Notes: generated from the sequence alone by a model not told the origin. A stretch of DNA of 52,990 bases from Sphingobium quisquiliarum P25 (GCF_000445065.1 NZ_ATHO01000145.1:1-52990), one strand, 5' to 3'; positions 42,330 to 52,007 are shown, numbered from the stretch's first letter. Translations and numbers: made by a program.

Positions 42330-43652
42330 ATGAGGATCGACCGCCGCACGATGATCGCCGCGTCCGGCGCTGCCATAATCTTGCCAGCGCCGCTTTTCGC
42401 GCGGGCGGGGGGCGAGCGGGCGCGGGGCGGGGCGCAGGCTCTGCCCGAAACCGAAAGCGTGATGCGCGGCTTCGTGGAGCGGGGCACCGTCCCCGGCGCA
42501 ATCATCGCGTGGCGCGACCGGGACGGCCCGATCCGCTACCGGTCCGCTGGCGCGCTGGGCTTCGCCAATCCTGCTCCCGTCGATGAACGATCGATCTTCC
42601 GCATCTTTTCCCAGACGAAGCCTGTCACCGGCATCGCGGCGATGATGCTGGTGGAGCAGGGAGTGATCAGCCTCGACCAGCCGCTCGCCGACATCCTGCC
42701 CGCCTTTGCGAATATGCGCGTGATGGAGGGGGGCGATCCTGCGAAAACGCGCCCCGCGGCCCGCCCCATCACCATACGCCATCTGCTGACGCACACGGCC
42801 GGGTTCGGCATGGCGGGCATGACGCTCAGTACGCTTTACGCCGAGCATGGCGTCACGCCCAGCCCCTTGCGGAGCGCGTCTGCGCCGGGGACTCCGCCAG
42901 CAGCCGCGACGCTTGTGGAAATGGCGGACCGGCTTGCCACCCTGCCGCTCGCAGCCGACCCCGGCACCAGGTTCGACTACAGTGTGGCGCTGGACCTGAT
43001 GGGCCTCGTCATCCAGCAGGCATCGGGCATGCCGTTCGACACCTTTCTGGAACAGCGGCTGTTCAAGCCGCTCGGCATGGTGGATACCGGCTTTTCGATC
43101 GCGCCGGACAAGGTCAGGCGCTTCGCCGATCTGCCCGAGCGTAAGGACGGCAAATGGACGCTGGCCGACGATCCTGCCCGCAGCAGCTATGCCCGCCCCC
43201 TCTATCCATTGGGTGGCGGCGGCCTGCTGTCCACGGCGCATGATTATGCCCGCTTCGCCGCCATGCTGCTGAACGAAGGCGAACTGGATGGCGTGCGCCT
43301 GCTCAAGCCGGAAACGGTGCGCCTTGCCCGGTCGAACCTGCTGCCCCCGGCCGTGAAGATGGTGCAGCTGCCGCTTGGTCAGACCTTGTCCGGCGCAGGC
43401 TTTGGCGCTGGCATGTCCGTGTCCTTGACCGGCGGGCACCGGACGGGTGGCATGTTCGATTGGCCGGGGGAGGTTCCGGCGGGCGTGTTCGGCTGGCCGG
43501 GAGCGGCTGGCACCGCCTGCTGGATGGACCCTTCGCGCGGCTTCTTCCTTCTGTATCTCACCCAATATTGGCCGTCCTCGCTGAATGGCGAGATGCGGCC
43601 AGACATTATCGCAGCGGCCTATCGCGACCTGAAAAGGAGCGATCTGGGCTAG
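42330..43652 (+). CDS. serine hydrolase of the beta-lactamase/esterase family, secreted
   Basis: The protein has 440 residues. The nucleophile motif S94-Q-T-K97 (IFSQTKPVTG) and the downstream Tyr in FDYSVALDLMG are those of class C beta-lactamase-like esterases (EstB type). The N-terminus has a twin-arginine-like signal (DRRTMIAASGAAIILPAPLFARA), so export to the periplasm is likely. GGGAGGG precedes the ATG. It lies in the rightward run between the crotonase and an SDR. An esterase or transacylase role on the substrate is more plausible than antibiotic resistance. Confidence 0.9.
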   Translation: MRIDRRTMIAASGAAIILPAPLFARAGGERARGGAQALPETESVMRGFVERGTVPGAIIAWRDRDGPIRYRSAGALGFANPAPVDERSIFRIFSQTKPVTGIAAMMLVEQGVISLDQPLADILPAFANMRVMEGGDPAKTRPAARPITIRHLLTHTAGFGMAGMTLSTLYAEHGVTPSPLRSASAPGTPPAAATLVEMADRLATLPLAADPGTRFDYSVALDLMGLVIQQASGMPFDTFLEQRLFKPLGMVDTGFSIAPDKVRRFADLPERKDGKWTLADDPARSSYARPLYPLGGGGLLSTAHDYARFAAMLLNEGELDGVRLLKPETVRLARSNLLPPAVKMVQLPLGQTLSGAGFGAGMSVSLTGGHRTGGMFDWPGEVPAGVFGWPGAAGTACWMDPSRGFFLLYLTQYWPSSLNGEMRPDIIAAAYRDLKRSDLG

Positions 43653-43678
43653 GAACTGAAAAGGGCAGAGGATCACAT

Positions 43679-44458
43679 ATGGCAGCGGATTTCACCCCCC
43701 GGCTGGGTTTGCCCGGCACTGGAGTCATCATCACCGGCGGCGCATCGGGCATCGGCCTTGCCACCGCGCATGCGCTTGCCGCTGTCGGGCGGCCGGTCGC
43801 GCTGTGGGACATCAATGCGGAAGGAGCCGCCGCCGCCGCGCGTGAAATCGCCGCACGCTATTCCGTCGCCGCGACCGGCCTTTCCGTCGATCTGCGCAAT
43901 TCGCAGGCAGTTACGCCCGCCGCCATTGCTTCCCGTGAAGCACTCGGCAGCGTGGGCGGCATCGTGCACGGCGCCGGGACGAGCGAGATTACGGGGATTG
44001 ACGGCGTGACCCCTGACAATTGGGATGCGGGCCTCGCGCTCCACGCCCGCGCGCTGGTGCTGATCACCCAGGCCTTTCGGGAGGACCTGCGCGCCAATCC
44101 CGGTAGCGCCATCGTAGCCATCGCTTCCATCAACGCCACCCTGGGCAACGCACTGATCCCGATCTACAGCGCGGCCAAGGGCGCGATCATCTCGCTGGTG
44201 CGGTCGATGGCGGACGAGCTTGCCAATGATGGCGTGCGGATCAACAGCATCAGCCCAGGCATGATCGACACCCCGATCATGGCTGAAACCAAGGCGGCGC
44301 TGCCCGGCCATTTCGAAAGGCACATCATGCTGGGCCGCTACGGCGCGCCGGAGGAACTGGGCCGCGTCATCCGCTTCCTGCTGTCGGAAGAGGCAAGCTA
44401 CATTACCGGCGCCGACATATTGGTCGACGGCGGCAACATACATTCCCAAAGGCTGTAA
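43679..44458 (+). CDS. short-chain dehydrogenase/reductase
   Basis: The protein has 259 residues. The cofactor loop is TGGASGIGLA with D45 (LWDINAEG) favouring NAD. HGAG replaces NNAG, Ser is in IASINATLGNA, YSAAK is the Tyr-x3-Lys motif, and the end is YITGADILVDGGNIHSQRL. GAGG lies 7 bases before the ATG. It closes the five-kilobase rightward run of CoA and ring-processing genes, and a hairpin follows its stop at once. Confidence 0.92.
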   Translation: MAADFTPRLGLPGTGVIITGGASGIGLATAHALAAVGRPVALWDINAEGAAAAAREIAARYSVAATGLSVDLRNSQAVTPAAIASREALGSVGGIVHGAGTSEITGIDGVTPDNWDAGLALHARALVLITQAFREDLRANPGSAIVAIASINATLGNALIPIYSAAKGAIISLVRSMADELANDGVRINSISPGMIDTPIMAETKAALPGHFERHIMLGRYGAPEELGRVIRFLLSEEASYITGADILVDGGNIHSQRL

Positions 44459-44462
44459 GCGC

Positions 44463-44478
44463 GGCGCTTTGAAGCGCC
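44463..44478 (+). terminator. short hairpin behind the SDR
   Basis: GGCGCT and AGCGCC pair around TTGA, 5 bases after the stop. There is no T-run, so it is a weak candidate. Confidence 0.4.
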
Positions 44479-44638
44479 ACCTCCAGAATATACGTGTCAT
44501 GCATTGCGCAGCAGGAACTGTCCTGATCTGCGCACTTTGCATTCCCCTACGGCAACGGCGCCTGCGACACGCAAGTAAGTTTATACCCACTTATTCGTAA
44601 TCAATTCTGCATTTCCATACGCACATCGCGCATGATTC

Positions 44639-44654
44639 TGTTCAACACAGAACA
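44639..44654. promoter_or_regulatory. inverted repeat in the 340-base region upstream of the second TonB receptor
   Basis: TGTTC and GAACA flank six bases (AACACA). The region is AT-richer than the coding sequence around it. It also contains ATCGGCTGCA (44677-44686), a weaker match to the left half of the bipartite motif. No convincing -35/-10 pair and no open frame of note is visible in 44459-44798. Confidence 0.35.
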
Positions 44655-44798
44655 TATTCGGCCCTAAATAGCCGCATCGGCTGCAAAATGGGTTCAGACA
44701 TGGCCTGAACGCATGTTTTTGCGTGAAGCGTCGGATCATGCGGCTAAAGGCCGGGCGATTGCCAGTTCAGAAGAGCAAGGATTCAAGGGAGGATGACT

Positions 44799-47198
44799 AT
44801 GAAATCCATATTATTGGCCAGTGTCGCACCGATGCTGGTGCTGCCCCTCGCCGCCACGGCGCAGGCGCAGGAAACCCCTGCCGCCGGTCAGGTGCAGGAT
44901 CAGGGAGCGCTTGGCGACATCGTCGTTACCGCGCGCCGCTCCGCCGAAACATTGCAGGACGTGCCGGTTGCCGTCACCGCGCTGAGCGGGGACTTTATCG
45001 AACGCCAGAATATCTCCGATCCTACCGACATTCCCCAGTTTGCGCCCAACCTGACGATCGAGCAGCAACCGGCAAGCCTGTCGGCCGCGACTGTCTTTAT
45101 CCGCGGCATTGGCAATAACGAACCGTCGGCCGTATCCGAACAGGGCGTCGGCATCTATCTGGACGGCGTCTATCTGGCCCGCGCCGCCGGTGCGGTGTTC
45201 AACCTCATCGATCTGGAACGGATTGAAGTTCTGCGCGGACCGCAGGGCACGCTGTTCGGCCGCAACACGATCGGCGGCGCGCTTCAACTCGTTTCCAAGA
45301 AGCCCAGCGACGACATGGCCGTCACCGCCAAGGCGGGGTACGGCCGTTTCAACGATTGGTATGTAAAAGCGCGTGTCGACACCGGCTATATCATCGGCGA
45401 CGTGATCAAGGCTTCCATTGCGGGACAGCATCGTGAAAATGACGGTTGGGTCGATAACACCCTGAACCCCAAGTCGCTCGATCCGGGTGCGGTAAAGTCG
45501 AATTCTTTCGCGCTCGGTCTTCAGGGCGACTTTGGCGACGTCACCGTCAACTATAATTTCGACTGGGATGAACGAAAGGGTCTTGCTCCCTTCTTCCAGC
45601 TTGTCGCCACGACACCGCAGGCACAGGCTTATTATTCCCAATCGCCCAGCTTCGGCGGCGCGCCCTTCCTGGTCAGCCGCGATCGGCTGGGCACTGTGCA
45701 GCAGGCTGGCTATACCGAGGCGAATGGCGAAACCCGCTATCGCAACACGACGCGGGTTCAGGGCCATGCGCTGACCATCAGCTATGAAGCCATTCCCGAA
45801 CTGACGATCAAGTCGATCACCGGCTACCGGAAATTCTACCAGGATTCGATCGTCGATCTGAGCGGCAACGGGTTCCTGCGCGGTCTTGTGCTCGACTTCA
45901 CCTCGCCCACGCTGGTCTCCAATCAGGTGACGCCGCTCTATAATGCCAACAACGCCCCGCAGAAACAGTGGCAGTTCAGCCAGGAACTGCAAGCTCTGGG
46001 TAAGGTCGGCGACATTAATTATCTGCTTGGCATGTATTATTTCTACGAAAAGTCGTCGGAAAATAATCGCCAGTCGATTAACATCCTTTCCACTGTCGGC
46101 GGCCTGCCCTTGCTCGATCCCCGTATTACGCAGTCGGTGGTCGACGGCATCCTTGCTCTCAACCCCGGCCTGACCGCCGACAGCACCATCGGCATCCCGG
46201 CCACTCCGGTCCAGGCCTTTGGCGGCACGTCGCAGTCGATGGCGATCTTCGGCCAGGCGAGCTGGAAACCGTCCTCGCTCGATGAGAAGCTGGAAATCAC
46301 CCTGGGCGGCCGCTACACGGGCGATGACAAGAGCATCTATCTCGCTGGCGATGTCAGCCCGGTTCAGCGGGGTCGCAAGAGCTTCGACAATTTCTCGTGG
46401 CTGGCGTCCGCATCCTATGACGTGACGGACGATGTGATGGTCTACGCCCGCGTGTCCACCGGTTACCGTTCAGGCGGCCTCAACCCGCGCGCTGGCGTCA
46501 TCAACAGCTTCGAACCGGAAAAGGCGACCGCCTACGAAGCTGGCATCAAGTCGCAATTCCTGAACAACCGGCTGCGCTTCAACCTGGCGGGCTATATCAC
46601 CGACTATAAGGACCTTCAGGTGCAGCAGTTCGCCGCGGGCAGCGGTGGCGCGACGTCGCTGATCGTGAACGCGGGCAAGGTGCGGCTGTCCGGTTTCGAA
46701 GCGGAACTGACGGCCATGCCGTTCCGGGGCTTCCAGATCGACGGTTCGGTCGGCTATGTGAAGTCGAACTACAAGACGTTCGAGTTCCGCGATCCCACGA
46801 GCAACATACTCTTGGACGTGTCGGATGAAGCGAAGCCGGTCTACACGCCCAAATGGACGATCCATGCGGGTGCTGAATATGCCTGGTCTCTTGGTGACGC
46901 GACGGTACGCCTGCGCGGCGATTATTCTCGCCGGACCAAGATCTACTTCAACGCGCTCAACAACACCGCGCCGTTCAACGAAGATATCGTCTCGCCGCCG
47001 CAGGACAATGTGAAGGCGCGTTTGTCGGTGGAGGAAATCAATGTCGGCGGCGGCAAGCTGGACGTCGGGGTCTGGGGCGACAATCTGCTGAACCAGCAGC
47101 GCCTGACCTATGGCATCGACTTCGGCGCGCTCGGCTTTGCCGGGGCCGTCTTCAATCGCCCGATTTCCTACGGTATCGACGCGCGCATCTCCTTCTGA
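44799..47198 (+). CDS. TonB-dependent outer-membrane receptor
   Basis: The protein has 799 residues. A signal peptide (MKSILLASVAPMLVLPLAATAQAQ) is followed by the plug with GDIVVTARRSAETLQDVPVAV, DGVYLAR and LRGPQGTLFGRNTIGGALQLV. The barrel follows and ends with the aromatic GIDARISF expected for outer-membrane insertion. The start is the second ATG of ATGACTATG, with GGGAGG 6 bases upstream. Codon use in this gene is less GC-extreme than in its neighbours. It shares its plug style with the receptor at 0.8-3 kb but is clearly distinct in the barrel. Ligand unknown; uptake of the cluster's substrate is inferred. Confidence 0.95.
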   Translation: MKSILLASVAPMLVLPLAATAQAQETPAAGQVQDQGALGDIVVTARRSAETLQDVPVAVTALSGDFIERQNISDPTDIPQFAPNLTIEQQPASLSAATVFIRGIGNNEPSAVSEQGVGIYLDGVYLARAAGAVFNLIDLERIEVLRGPQGTLFGRNTIGGALQLVSKKPSDDMAVTAKAGYGRFNDWYVKARVDTGYIIGDVIKASIAGQHRENDGWVDNTLNPKSLDPGAVKSNSFALGLQGDFGDVTVNYNFDWDERKGLAPFFQLVATTPQAQAYYSQSPSFGGAPFLVSRDRLGTVQQAGYTEANGETRYRNTTRVQGHALTISYEAIPELTIKSITGYRKFYQDSIVDLSGNGFLRGLVLDFTSPTLVSNQVTPLYNANNAPQKQWQFSQELQALGKVGDINYLLGMYYFYEKSSENNRQSINILSTVGGLPLLDPRITQSVVDGILALNPGLTADSTIGIPATPVQAFGGTSQSMAIFGQASWKPSSLDEKLEITLGGRYTGDDKSIYLAGDVSPVQRGRKSFDNFSWLASASYDVTDDVMVYARVSTGYRSGGLNPRAGVINSFEPEKATAYEAGIKSQFLNNRLRFNLAGYITDYKDLQVQQFAAGSGGATSLIVNAGKVRLSGFEAELTAMPFRGFQIDGSVGYVKSNYKTFEFRDPTSNILLDVSDEAKPVYTPKWTIHAGAEYAWSLGDATVRLRGDYSRRTKIYFNALNNTAPFNEDIVSPPQDNVKARLSVEEINVGGGKLDVGVWGDNLLNQQRLTYGIDFGALGFAGAVFNRPISYGIDARISF

Positions 47199-47245
47199 TC
47201 GTGCGGCCGCCCTCCGGGGCGGCAGTACCGGAGCTTTGACAGGGA

Positions 47246-47274
47246 GGGCGGGACCGGGCAACCGCGTCCCGCCC
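47246..47274 (+). terminator. hairpin terminator behind the second TonB receptor
   Basis: GGGCGGGAC and GTCCCGCCC are perfect 9-bp arms with an 11-base loop, followed by TTCTTG. It lies 48 bases after the receptor stop. Confidence 0.75.
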
Positions 47275-47454
47275 TTCTTGAATCTGCGGCCTTATTAAGG
47301 CGGAGAGATTAATTTACAGGCGACGTGCCCGGATTTCTGTTCTATCCCCGCTATGCAGGCAAAGGCCCCGCGCCGCGTGCGCATCTGCGCGTGATGCATG
47401 GGCTTCCTTGCTTCCGGTTCTTACGCTTTGATCACAACCGATAGGAGAAATGCG

Positions 47455-47862
47455 ATGACGGCCCCTTCCACTTTCACCAAGCTGATCTGCCGCGATGAAG
47501 AGGCGATGGCCGAATATTATGGCAATGTATATGGCCTGGGCATTGTGCAGCGGGTTCAGGGCGAAAGCGACGGGGAAGCCTTCCGCGAAATCATCCTGGC
47601 GCCCGGTGGAGACTGGACCAAGGGGACGCTGGTCATGTTCAACTATGTCGATCGCCCCGCTCCGCGCGACCAGCAGGTGATATTGGGCTTCACCGTGCCT
47701 GATCTCGACGCGCTGGTGGAAAAGATCACTGCCAATGGCGGCAAGCTGAAAGGGCCGATCCGCGAGGAGCGCGAACATGGCGTCCGCGTCGTGTTTTCGA
47801 CCGATCCCGAAGGCGCGCTGTGCGAAAATGTCCAGATGCTGGCCGGGGCGCACGCTGCTTGA
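47455..47862 (+). CDS. VOC-family (glyoxalase-like) protein
   Basis: The protein has 135 residues with the two-module VOC layout: FTKLICRDEEAMAEYYGNVYGL and ILGFTVPDLDALVEKITANGG, ending FSTDPEGALCENVQ. The first-module metal His is replaced in KLICRD, and the second-module ligands are also not the usual His/Glu pair except the final Glu (CENVQ). It may therefore be a non-catalytic or altered member. GGAG lies 7 bases before the ATG. It stands between the TonB receptor and an SDR, with its own gaps on both sides. Confidence 0.85.
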   Translation: MTAPSTFTKLICRDEEAMAEYYGNVYGLGIVQRVQGESDGEAFREIILAPGGDWTKGTLVMFNYVDRPAPRDQQVILGFTVPDLDALVEKITANGGKLKGPIREEREHGVRVVFSTDPEGALCENVQMLAGAHAA

Positions 47863-48067
47863 CAGGCTGCTCGCCTGATCATAGGCCAAGTGGGTAAATA
47901 CTGACAAAACCGGGCGTGCTGGCGCGCGTTCCGGGTGGATGAAATAAGGGGGTGGCGGGGCGTCGGCAAGCATGCTTCGCCCGGCCGCCTTCTTCTTTCA
48001 TCAGGCAGGATCAGCCGGTTTGGTCACGGGTCAGGCCGGGTTTCGACATCATATTGGGAGATCATAG

Positions 48068-48922
48068 ATGGCGCGGGATGCTGAAGTTTTTGGAGGCGGC
48101 GTAGCCGTCGTTACCGGCGCGGGTTCGGGCATCGGCGCGGGCATTGCCCGCCGCGCCGGACAGATTGGCATGACGGTGATCGTGGCCGACATCAATGAAC
48201 AGGCGGCTGCTGGCACGGTGGATGAAATCACATCGGCAGGCGGCAAGGCGGAAGCGTGGAAGCTGGACGTGTCCCGCCCGGAAGAACTGGACCGTTTCGC
48301 CGAACAGGTCTTTGCCCGCCATGGTGAAGTGCGCCTGCTCATCAATAATGCTGGCATCGAAACCGTTGGCTATACTTGGGAAGTGCCGACGGCACGCTGG
48401 GAAGCGACGCTCAACATCAATGTGCATGGCGTCATCCATGGAGTGCGTGCCTTCGTCCCGCACATCATCGCCAGCGGCAAGGAAGCCTGGATCGGCAATC
48501 TGTCGTCGGTCGGCGCGTTCGGGCACATGCCCGCGCAGACGGCTTACACCGTGACCAAGCATGCGGTGCAGGCGTTCAGCGAATGCCTCTATCTGGAAAT
48601 GGAGCTGAAAAACCTGCCCATCCATGTTTCGTCCATCGTGCCGGGCATGCTGCGCACCAACATCTTCAACGCCGAAGCCGGTGAGGGGGAGCCCGCCAAT
48701 GCCCAGGCCCATCGCCGCGCCATGTTTGAGATGATGCGCGATTATGGCATGGATCTGGACGAAGGCTGCCGCCTATTCCTGGAGCAGATGGCGGAGAATA
48801 AATTCTGGGTTCACAGCCAGCCTGAAATGAGCGAGCAGATCATCGGCGGCCGCATCCGCTTCCTCCAGGATCAGATTCCCCCGATCATGCCCGACCTGGC
48901 CCGCCAGATCGCGGCTGACTGA
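48068..48922 (+). CDS. short-chain dehydrogenase/reductase
   Basis: The protein has 284 residues. The cofactor loop is TGAGSGIGAG with D41 (IVADINEQ) favouring NAD. NNAG is present, Ser lies in NLSSVGAFGHMPA, and YTVTK is the Tyr-x3-Lys motif. The C-terminus is longer than in a classical SDR and lacks the TG..xDGG end (it closes with RFLQDQIPPIMPDLARQIAAD), as in the retinol/17beta-type branch. GGGAG lies 7 bases before the ATG. The 205-base gap before it contains AAGCATGCTT, a 10-base palindrome at 47968-47977 of unknown role. Confidence 0.91.
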   Translation: MARDAEVFGGGVAVVTGAGSGIGAGIARRAGQIGMTVIVADINEQAAAGTVDEITSAGGKAEAWKLDVSRPEELDRFAEQVFARHGEVRLLINNAGIETVGYTWEVPTARWEATLNINVHGVIHGVRAFVPHIIASGKEAWIGNLSSVGAFGHMPAQTAYTVTKHAVQAFSECLYLEMELKNLPIHVSSIVPGMLRTNIFNAEAGEGEPANAQAHRRAMFEMMRDYGMDLDEGCRLFLEQMAENKFWVHSQPEMSEQIIGGRIRFLQDQIPPIMPDLARQIAAD

Positions 48923-48945
48923 AGCTTTTATTTGGCATGAAAGAT

Positions 48946-48975
48946 GACGTGTTCCTGCCGGTGCAGGAACACGTC
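48946..48975. terminator. perfect 13-bp hairpin terminator
   Basis: GACGTGTTCCTGC and GCAGGAACACGTC pair perfectly around CGGT, 24 bases after the SDR stop. The 185 bases between it and the next hairpin show no gene. Confidence 0.75.
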
Positions 48976-49160
48976 TGAGGCCAAGCAAGACAATCTCTAA
49001 AAGTGACTACGGTTTCCAACAGGCGCATTGCCCTGCTGGAGCCTCCCGTCACTGAAATTACAATAGGGCGAGCGGTTTCAGAGCATCGTTCCGCAATTCA
49101 AGAACACCAGACCAATTTCGGCCCAGCCTGACACGGCAACTCAACCAATCCCGCAAAGCA

Positions 49161-49200
49161 GCGGGGTCATACGCCTGCTCTCACAAGCGCATGACCCCGC
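49161..49200 (-). terminator. hairpin terminator behind the aldehyde dehydrogenase
   Basis: GCGGGGTCAT and ATGACCCCGC are perfect 10-bp arms, extended inward by CGC/GCG after one mismatch. It lies 18 bases past the aldehyde dehydrogenase stop. Confidence 0.65.
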
Positions 49201-49217
49201 CCGTTACTCAAACGCCG

Positions 49218-50654
49218 TTAAAGCGCGCCGTGATTGATGTAGCTGGTCTTCGTTTCGGTGAAGAATTCGGCCGTCGATGCACCGGTTTCGCGCGGGCCGT
49301 AGCCGGACGGCGAGCGTCCACCCAATGGCACATGATATTCTAGGCCAGCGGTCGGCGCGTTGACCATGACCATGCCTGCCTGCGATGCCTTACGGAAACG
49401 TTCGGCATTTTTAAGGCTCGTCGTCGCGATGCCCGACGACAGCTTATAGTCGCAATCATTGGCGGCGTGGATCGCTTCGTCCAGATCCTCGACCTTCACG
49501 ACCGAAGCGATCGGGCCAAAGGATTCATGCTGATTGCAGCGCCATTCGGTCTTGGTGTTCACCAGCAGGGCAGGCGCCATGAACAGCCCGCGCGTCCTGC
49601 CTTCCAGAGCGACGCCGCCAGCGGCCAGCTCCGCGCCTTCGCCCTGCGCATCCTTCACGAATTGCAGATTTTCGTTGAACTGCTGGACGTTAGCGACCGG
49701 CCCGATCTGGGTATCGGCATCCAGCGCATGGCCGATCTTGTAGCTGCCCGCCACCTTCGCCATCCGCTCGACAAAGGCGTCATGGATGCCCTTGGTCACG
49801 ATCAGCCGCTCGGTGCCGGTGCAGCGCTGACCCGTCTGAATCCATGCGCCGTTGCTGGCGATTTCCACCGCCAGGTCGAGATCGGCATCGTCCAGCACGA
49901 CCAGCGCATTCTTGCCGCCCAGCTCAAGCTGGCACTTGGTCATGGTTTCCGCCGCGCGGTTGAGCACGACCCGCCCCGTCGCGGTGCCGCCGGTGAAGGT
50001 CAGCGCGTCGGCCTCATCGATCATGATGTTGCCTGCCGCGCGGCCTTCGCCCATCACCAGGTTGAAGACGCCTGCCGGAACCCCAACCTCTTCCAATATC
50101 TGCGCCAGCATCACGGCCGCGCCCGGCACGTAGGAGCTGGGCTTGAGCACAACGCTGTTGCCATAGGCCAATGCAGCGGCGACCTTCCACGAAGGCAGCG
50201 CGATGGGGAAGTTCCACGGCGTGATCGCCGCGACCACCCCAACCGGCTCGCGCGTCACCAGCACGTTGAAGCCGTCCCGCATGCTGTTGTACCATTCGCC
50301 CTGCGCGCGCACCACGTCGGCGGCGGAATAGTGGAAGCACTGGGCGGCGCGGATCGTTTCGCCGATCGCTTCGGGCAGGGTCTTGCCTTCTTCGCGGGCC
50401 AGCAGCGTGCCGATGTCGCGGCTGCGTTCGATCAGCAGGTCGCCAACCTTGCGCAGCATGTCGGCGCGCGCCTGCATGTTGAAAGCGGCCCAGCCCGGCT
50501 GCGCGCGGCGGGCGGCGGCCATCGCTTCGCGCACCTGCTCCTCGCCGACCTTGCTATAGGTGCCGACGACCTCATCAAGGTCCGATGGGTTCATCGTTTC
50601 GAACGATGCGGCGCCATCGACCCACCGGCCGTCGATATAATTCTGACCCTTCAT
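49218..50654 (-). CDS. NAD(P)-dependent aldehyde dehydrogenase
   Basis: The protein has 478 residues of the ALDH superfamily. Asn148 (TPWNFP), the general base E244 (LELGGKN) and the nucleophile C278 (TGQRCTGTE) are all present. The C-terminal GMVMVNAPTAGLEYHVPLGG, then RSPSGYGPRETG, places it in the alpha-ketoglutaric-semialdehyde-like branch. It oxidises an aldehyde to the acid. GGAG lies 8 bases before the ATG. The 219-base upstream region carries the clearest copy of the bipartite motif, 82 bases from the start, so it may share control with the KSI/Rieske and GMC promoters. Confidence 0.94.
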   Translation of the reverse strand: MKGQNYIDGRWVDGAASFETMNPSDLDEVVGTYSKVGEEQVREAMAAARRAQPGWAAFNMQARADMLRKVGDLLIERSRDIGTLLAREEGKTLPEAIGETIRAAQCFHYSAADVVRAQGEWYNSMRDGFNVLVTREPVGVVAAITPWNFPIALPSWKVAAALAYGNSVVLKPSSYVPGAAVMLAQILEEVGVPAGVFNLVMGEGRAAGNIMIDEADALTFTGGTATGRVVLNRAAETMTKCQLELGGKNALVVLDDADLDLAVEIASNGAWIQTGQRCTGTERLIVTKGIHDAFVERMAKVAGSYKIGHALDADTQIGPVANVQQFNENLQFVKDAQGEGAELAAGGVALEGRTRGLFMAPALLVNTKTEWRCNQHESFGPIASVVKVEDLDEAIHAANDCDYKLSSGIATTSLKNAERFRKASQAGMVMVNAPTAGLEYHVPLGGRSPSGYGPRETGASTAEFFTETKTSYINHGAL

Positions 50655-50735
50655 TCAAGCTTCTCCATGATCCAATCCACCCAAGGCCGGGCTATCCGCC
50701 AAACGTCATAGTGAGTCGATGCTCAACATGCAAAA

Positions 50736-50774
50736 TGCAATCGGCTATGCAGTTTCACTGGCCCTTTGCGTAGA
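50736..50774. promoter_or_regulatory. shared bipartite motif, copy C (aldehyde dehydrogenase promoter)
   Basis: TGCAATCGGCTATGCA (50736-50751) followed after 13 bases by TTTGCGTAGA (50765-50774). Both blocks are identical, apart from one inserted base, to the copy in the KSI/Rieske promoter region. Confidence 0.6.
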
Positions 50775-50814
50775 AGAACATCCTGCACGCTGCGGCCTCG
50801 CATCATCAACGGCA

Positions 50815-50847
50815 AAGGGCCGTGCTCCTTCTGGAAGCACGGCCCTT
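50815..50847 (-). terminator. strong hairpin terminator
   Basis: AAGGGCCGTGCT and AGCACGGCCCTT are perfect 12-bp arms with a 9-base loop, 27 bases after the stop of the HxD...H protein gene. On the transcript it is followed by a short T-run (TTTG). Confidence 0.7.
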
Positions 50848-50873
50848 CGTCATTATCATGCCGGTGCGTGGCG

Positions 50874-51950
50874 TCAGGCCGCCAGCAGCTGATCGACGGG
50901 CGCTTCCGCCGGATATTCGGCCGGACCGCCGAAATTATAGGCGGCATTGAGCGCGCGGATGAAGACCGGATCGTTCAGCGGGTCGGTCGGCGTTTCGATC
51001 TGGATGCCGCGCGAACGAACGTCCTTGATCAGCATGTCGATCGCCTGCTCGTGCGTCAGGTCGTCGGTGCCTTCCATATTCTTCTTCAGTTCCGCGAAGT
51101 CGCTGAACACTTCGGCCGACCAGTGGACCAGGAAACGCAGGTCGTCAGTATGATAGCGTTCGATGACCTGGTCGCCAGTCTTTACGACCCAGCCGTCAGA
51201 ATCGCCCTGTTCGCCCGTGAACACGGAATCGAAGGCAAGGCCAGCGGGACGGCGGCGTTCGACGGGGCCGTTGGCTTCGCCGCGATGGACCAGCATCTCA
51301 TTCTGGACGACGACGGCGCGATTGTAGATCGGCGCCTGGACCCGCGCGGGCTTGGCGAGAGGGCCGTTGGGCCAGTAAGTGAAGCCGCTGGCCGGGTCAT
51401 GGCTGAACCAGGTGATGACCTGCGCCATCTTGATCAGATAATCCTTGAACAGGCCCGAACGGCCCATCACCGAACACAGCCAGGTCGGCGAGTTTTCATA
51501 GCGAACGCCACGGAAGCTGGGCGTATCCAGATGGCCGGGGTCCGTGTTCGCGCAGGGGCCGTTGATGTTGAACAGCATCATCTGCGGCTTGGCATATTCC
51601 GCGTTCCAGTAGGACTTGGCGTGATTGAGAAACGCCTCATTGTAAAAGACGTCGTGCAGTTCAGGATAAAGCACCGCCGAATAGTTGGCCAGGAAGCCGC
51701 GGAAGGTCGGCGTCAGGAACATATCCAGCGTCGGCTTGAAATCGTCGGGGAAACCACCGGCAAAGGTGGCCAGCAGCGATTCGGCATTGGGGAAATGCTG
51801 CGCCAGGATCAGCTTCCACGGACCCTTGTCATGCACCACGTCCAGCAGCAGCCGCTTCTGTTCCTCGGTGAAAGGCTTGTCGATCTCGCGCGGCGGAGAG
51901 GCCGGGCGCAGAATGTCCGACAGATATTGTTTACGCGCGTCGTCAAGCAT
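50874..51950 (-). CDS. uncharacterised protein with an HxD...H metal-binding pattern
   Basis: The protein has 358 residues and I cannot name its family. H140-x-D142 (DPGHLDTPSFRG) and H222 (QNEMLVHRGEANGP) have the order and spacing of the iron ligands of Fe(II)/2-oxoglutarate-type double-stranded beta-helix oxygenases, with Arg residues shortly after the second His. The region between (NINGPCANTDPG ... TWFSHDPASGFTYWPNGP) is rich in aromatic residues. There is no signal peptide or membrane span. GGAG lies 6 bases before the chosen ATG; another ATG is directly upstream. It is divergent from a TetR gene across a palindrome, so it is probably inducible. An oxygenase is a hypothesis only. Confidence 0.8.
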   Translation of the reverse strand: MLDDARKQYLSDILRPASPPREIDKPFTEEQKRLLLDVVHDKGPWKLILAQHFPNAESLLATFAGGFPDDFKPTLDMFLTPTFRGFLANYSAVLYPELHDVFYNEAFLNHAKSYWNAEYAKPQMMLFNINGPCANTDPGHLDTPSFRGVRYENSPTWLCSVMGRSGLFKDYLIKMAQVITWFSHDPASGFTYWPNGPLAKPARVQAPIYNRAVVVQNEMLVHRGEANGPVERRRPAGLAFDSVFTGEQGDSDGWVVKTGDQVIERYHTDDLRFLVHWSAEVFSDFAELKKNMEGTDDLTHEQAIDMLIKDVRSRGIQIETPTDPLNDPVFIRALNAAYNFGGPAEYPAEAPVDQLLAA

Positions 51951-52007
51951 CATGATCTCCTCGAAAATGCGTGAAAGGGCGCACCGGGCCACCCTTCACT
52001 TGATTCG

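Noticed and set aside
42330..43652. A beta-lactamase conferring resistance
   Set aside because: The S-x-x-K motif is shared by secreted esterases, the YxN motif is YSV here, and the neighbours are catabolic genes.
47968..47977. Palindrome AAGCATGCTT as an operator
   Set aside because: Ten-base palindromes of this kind are expected by chance, and it shows no second copy or promoter nearby.
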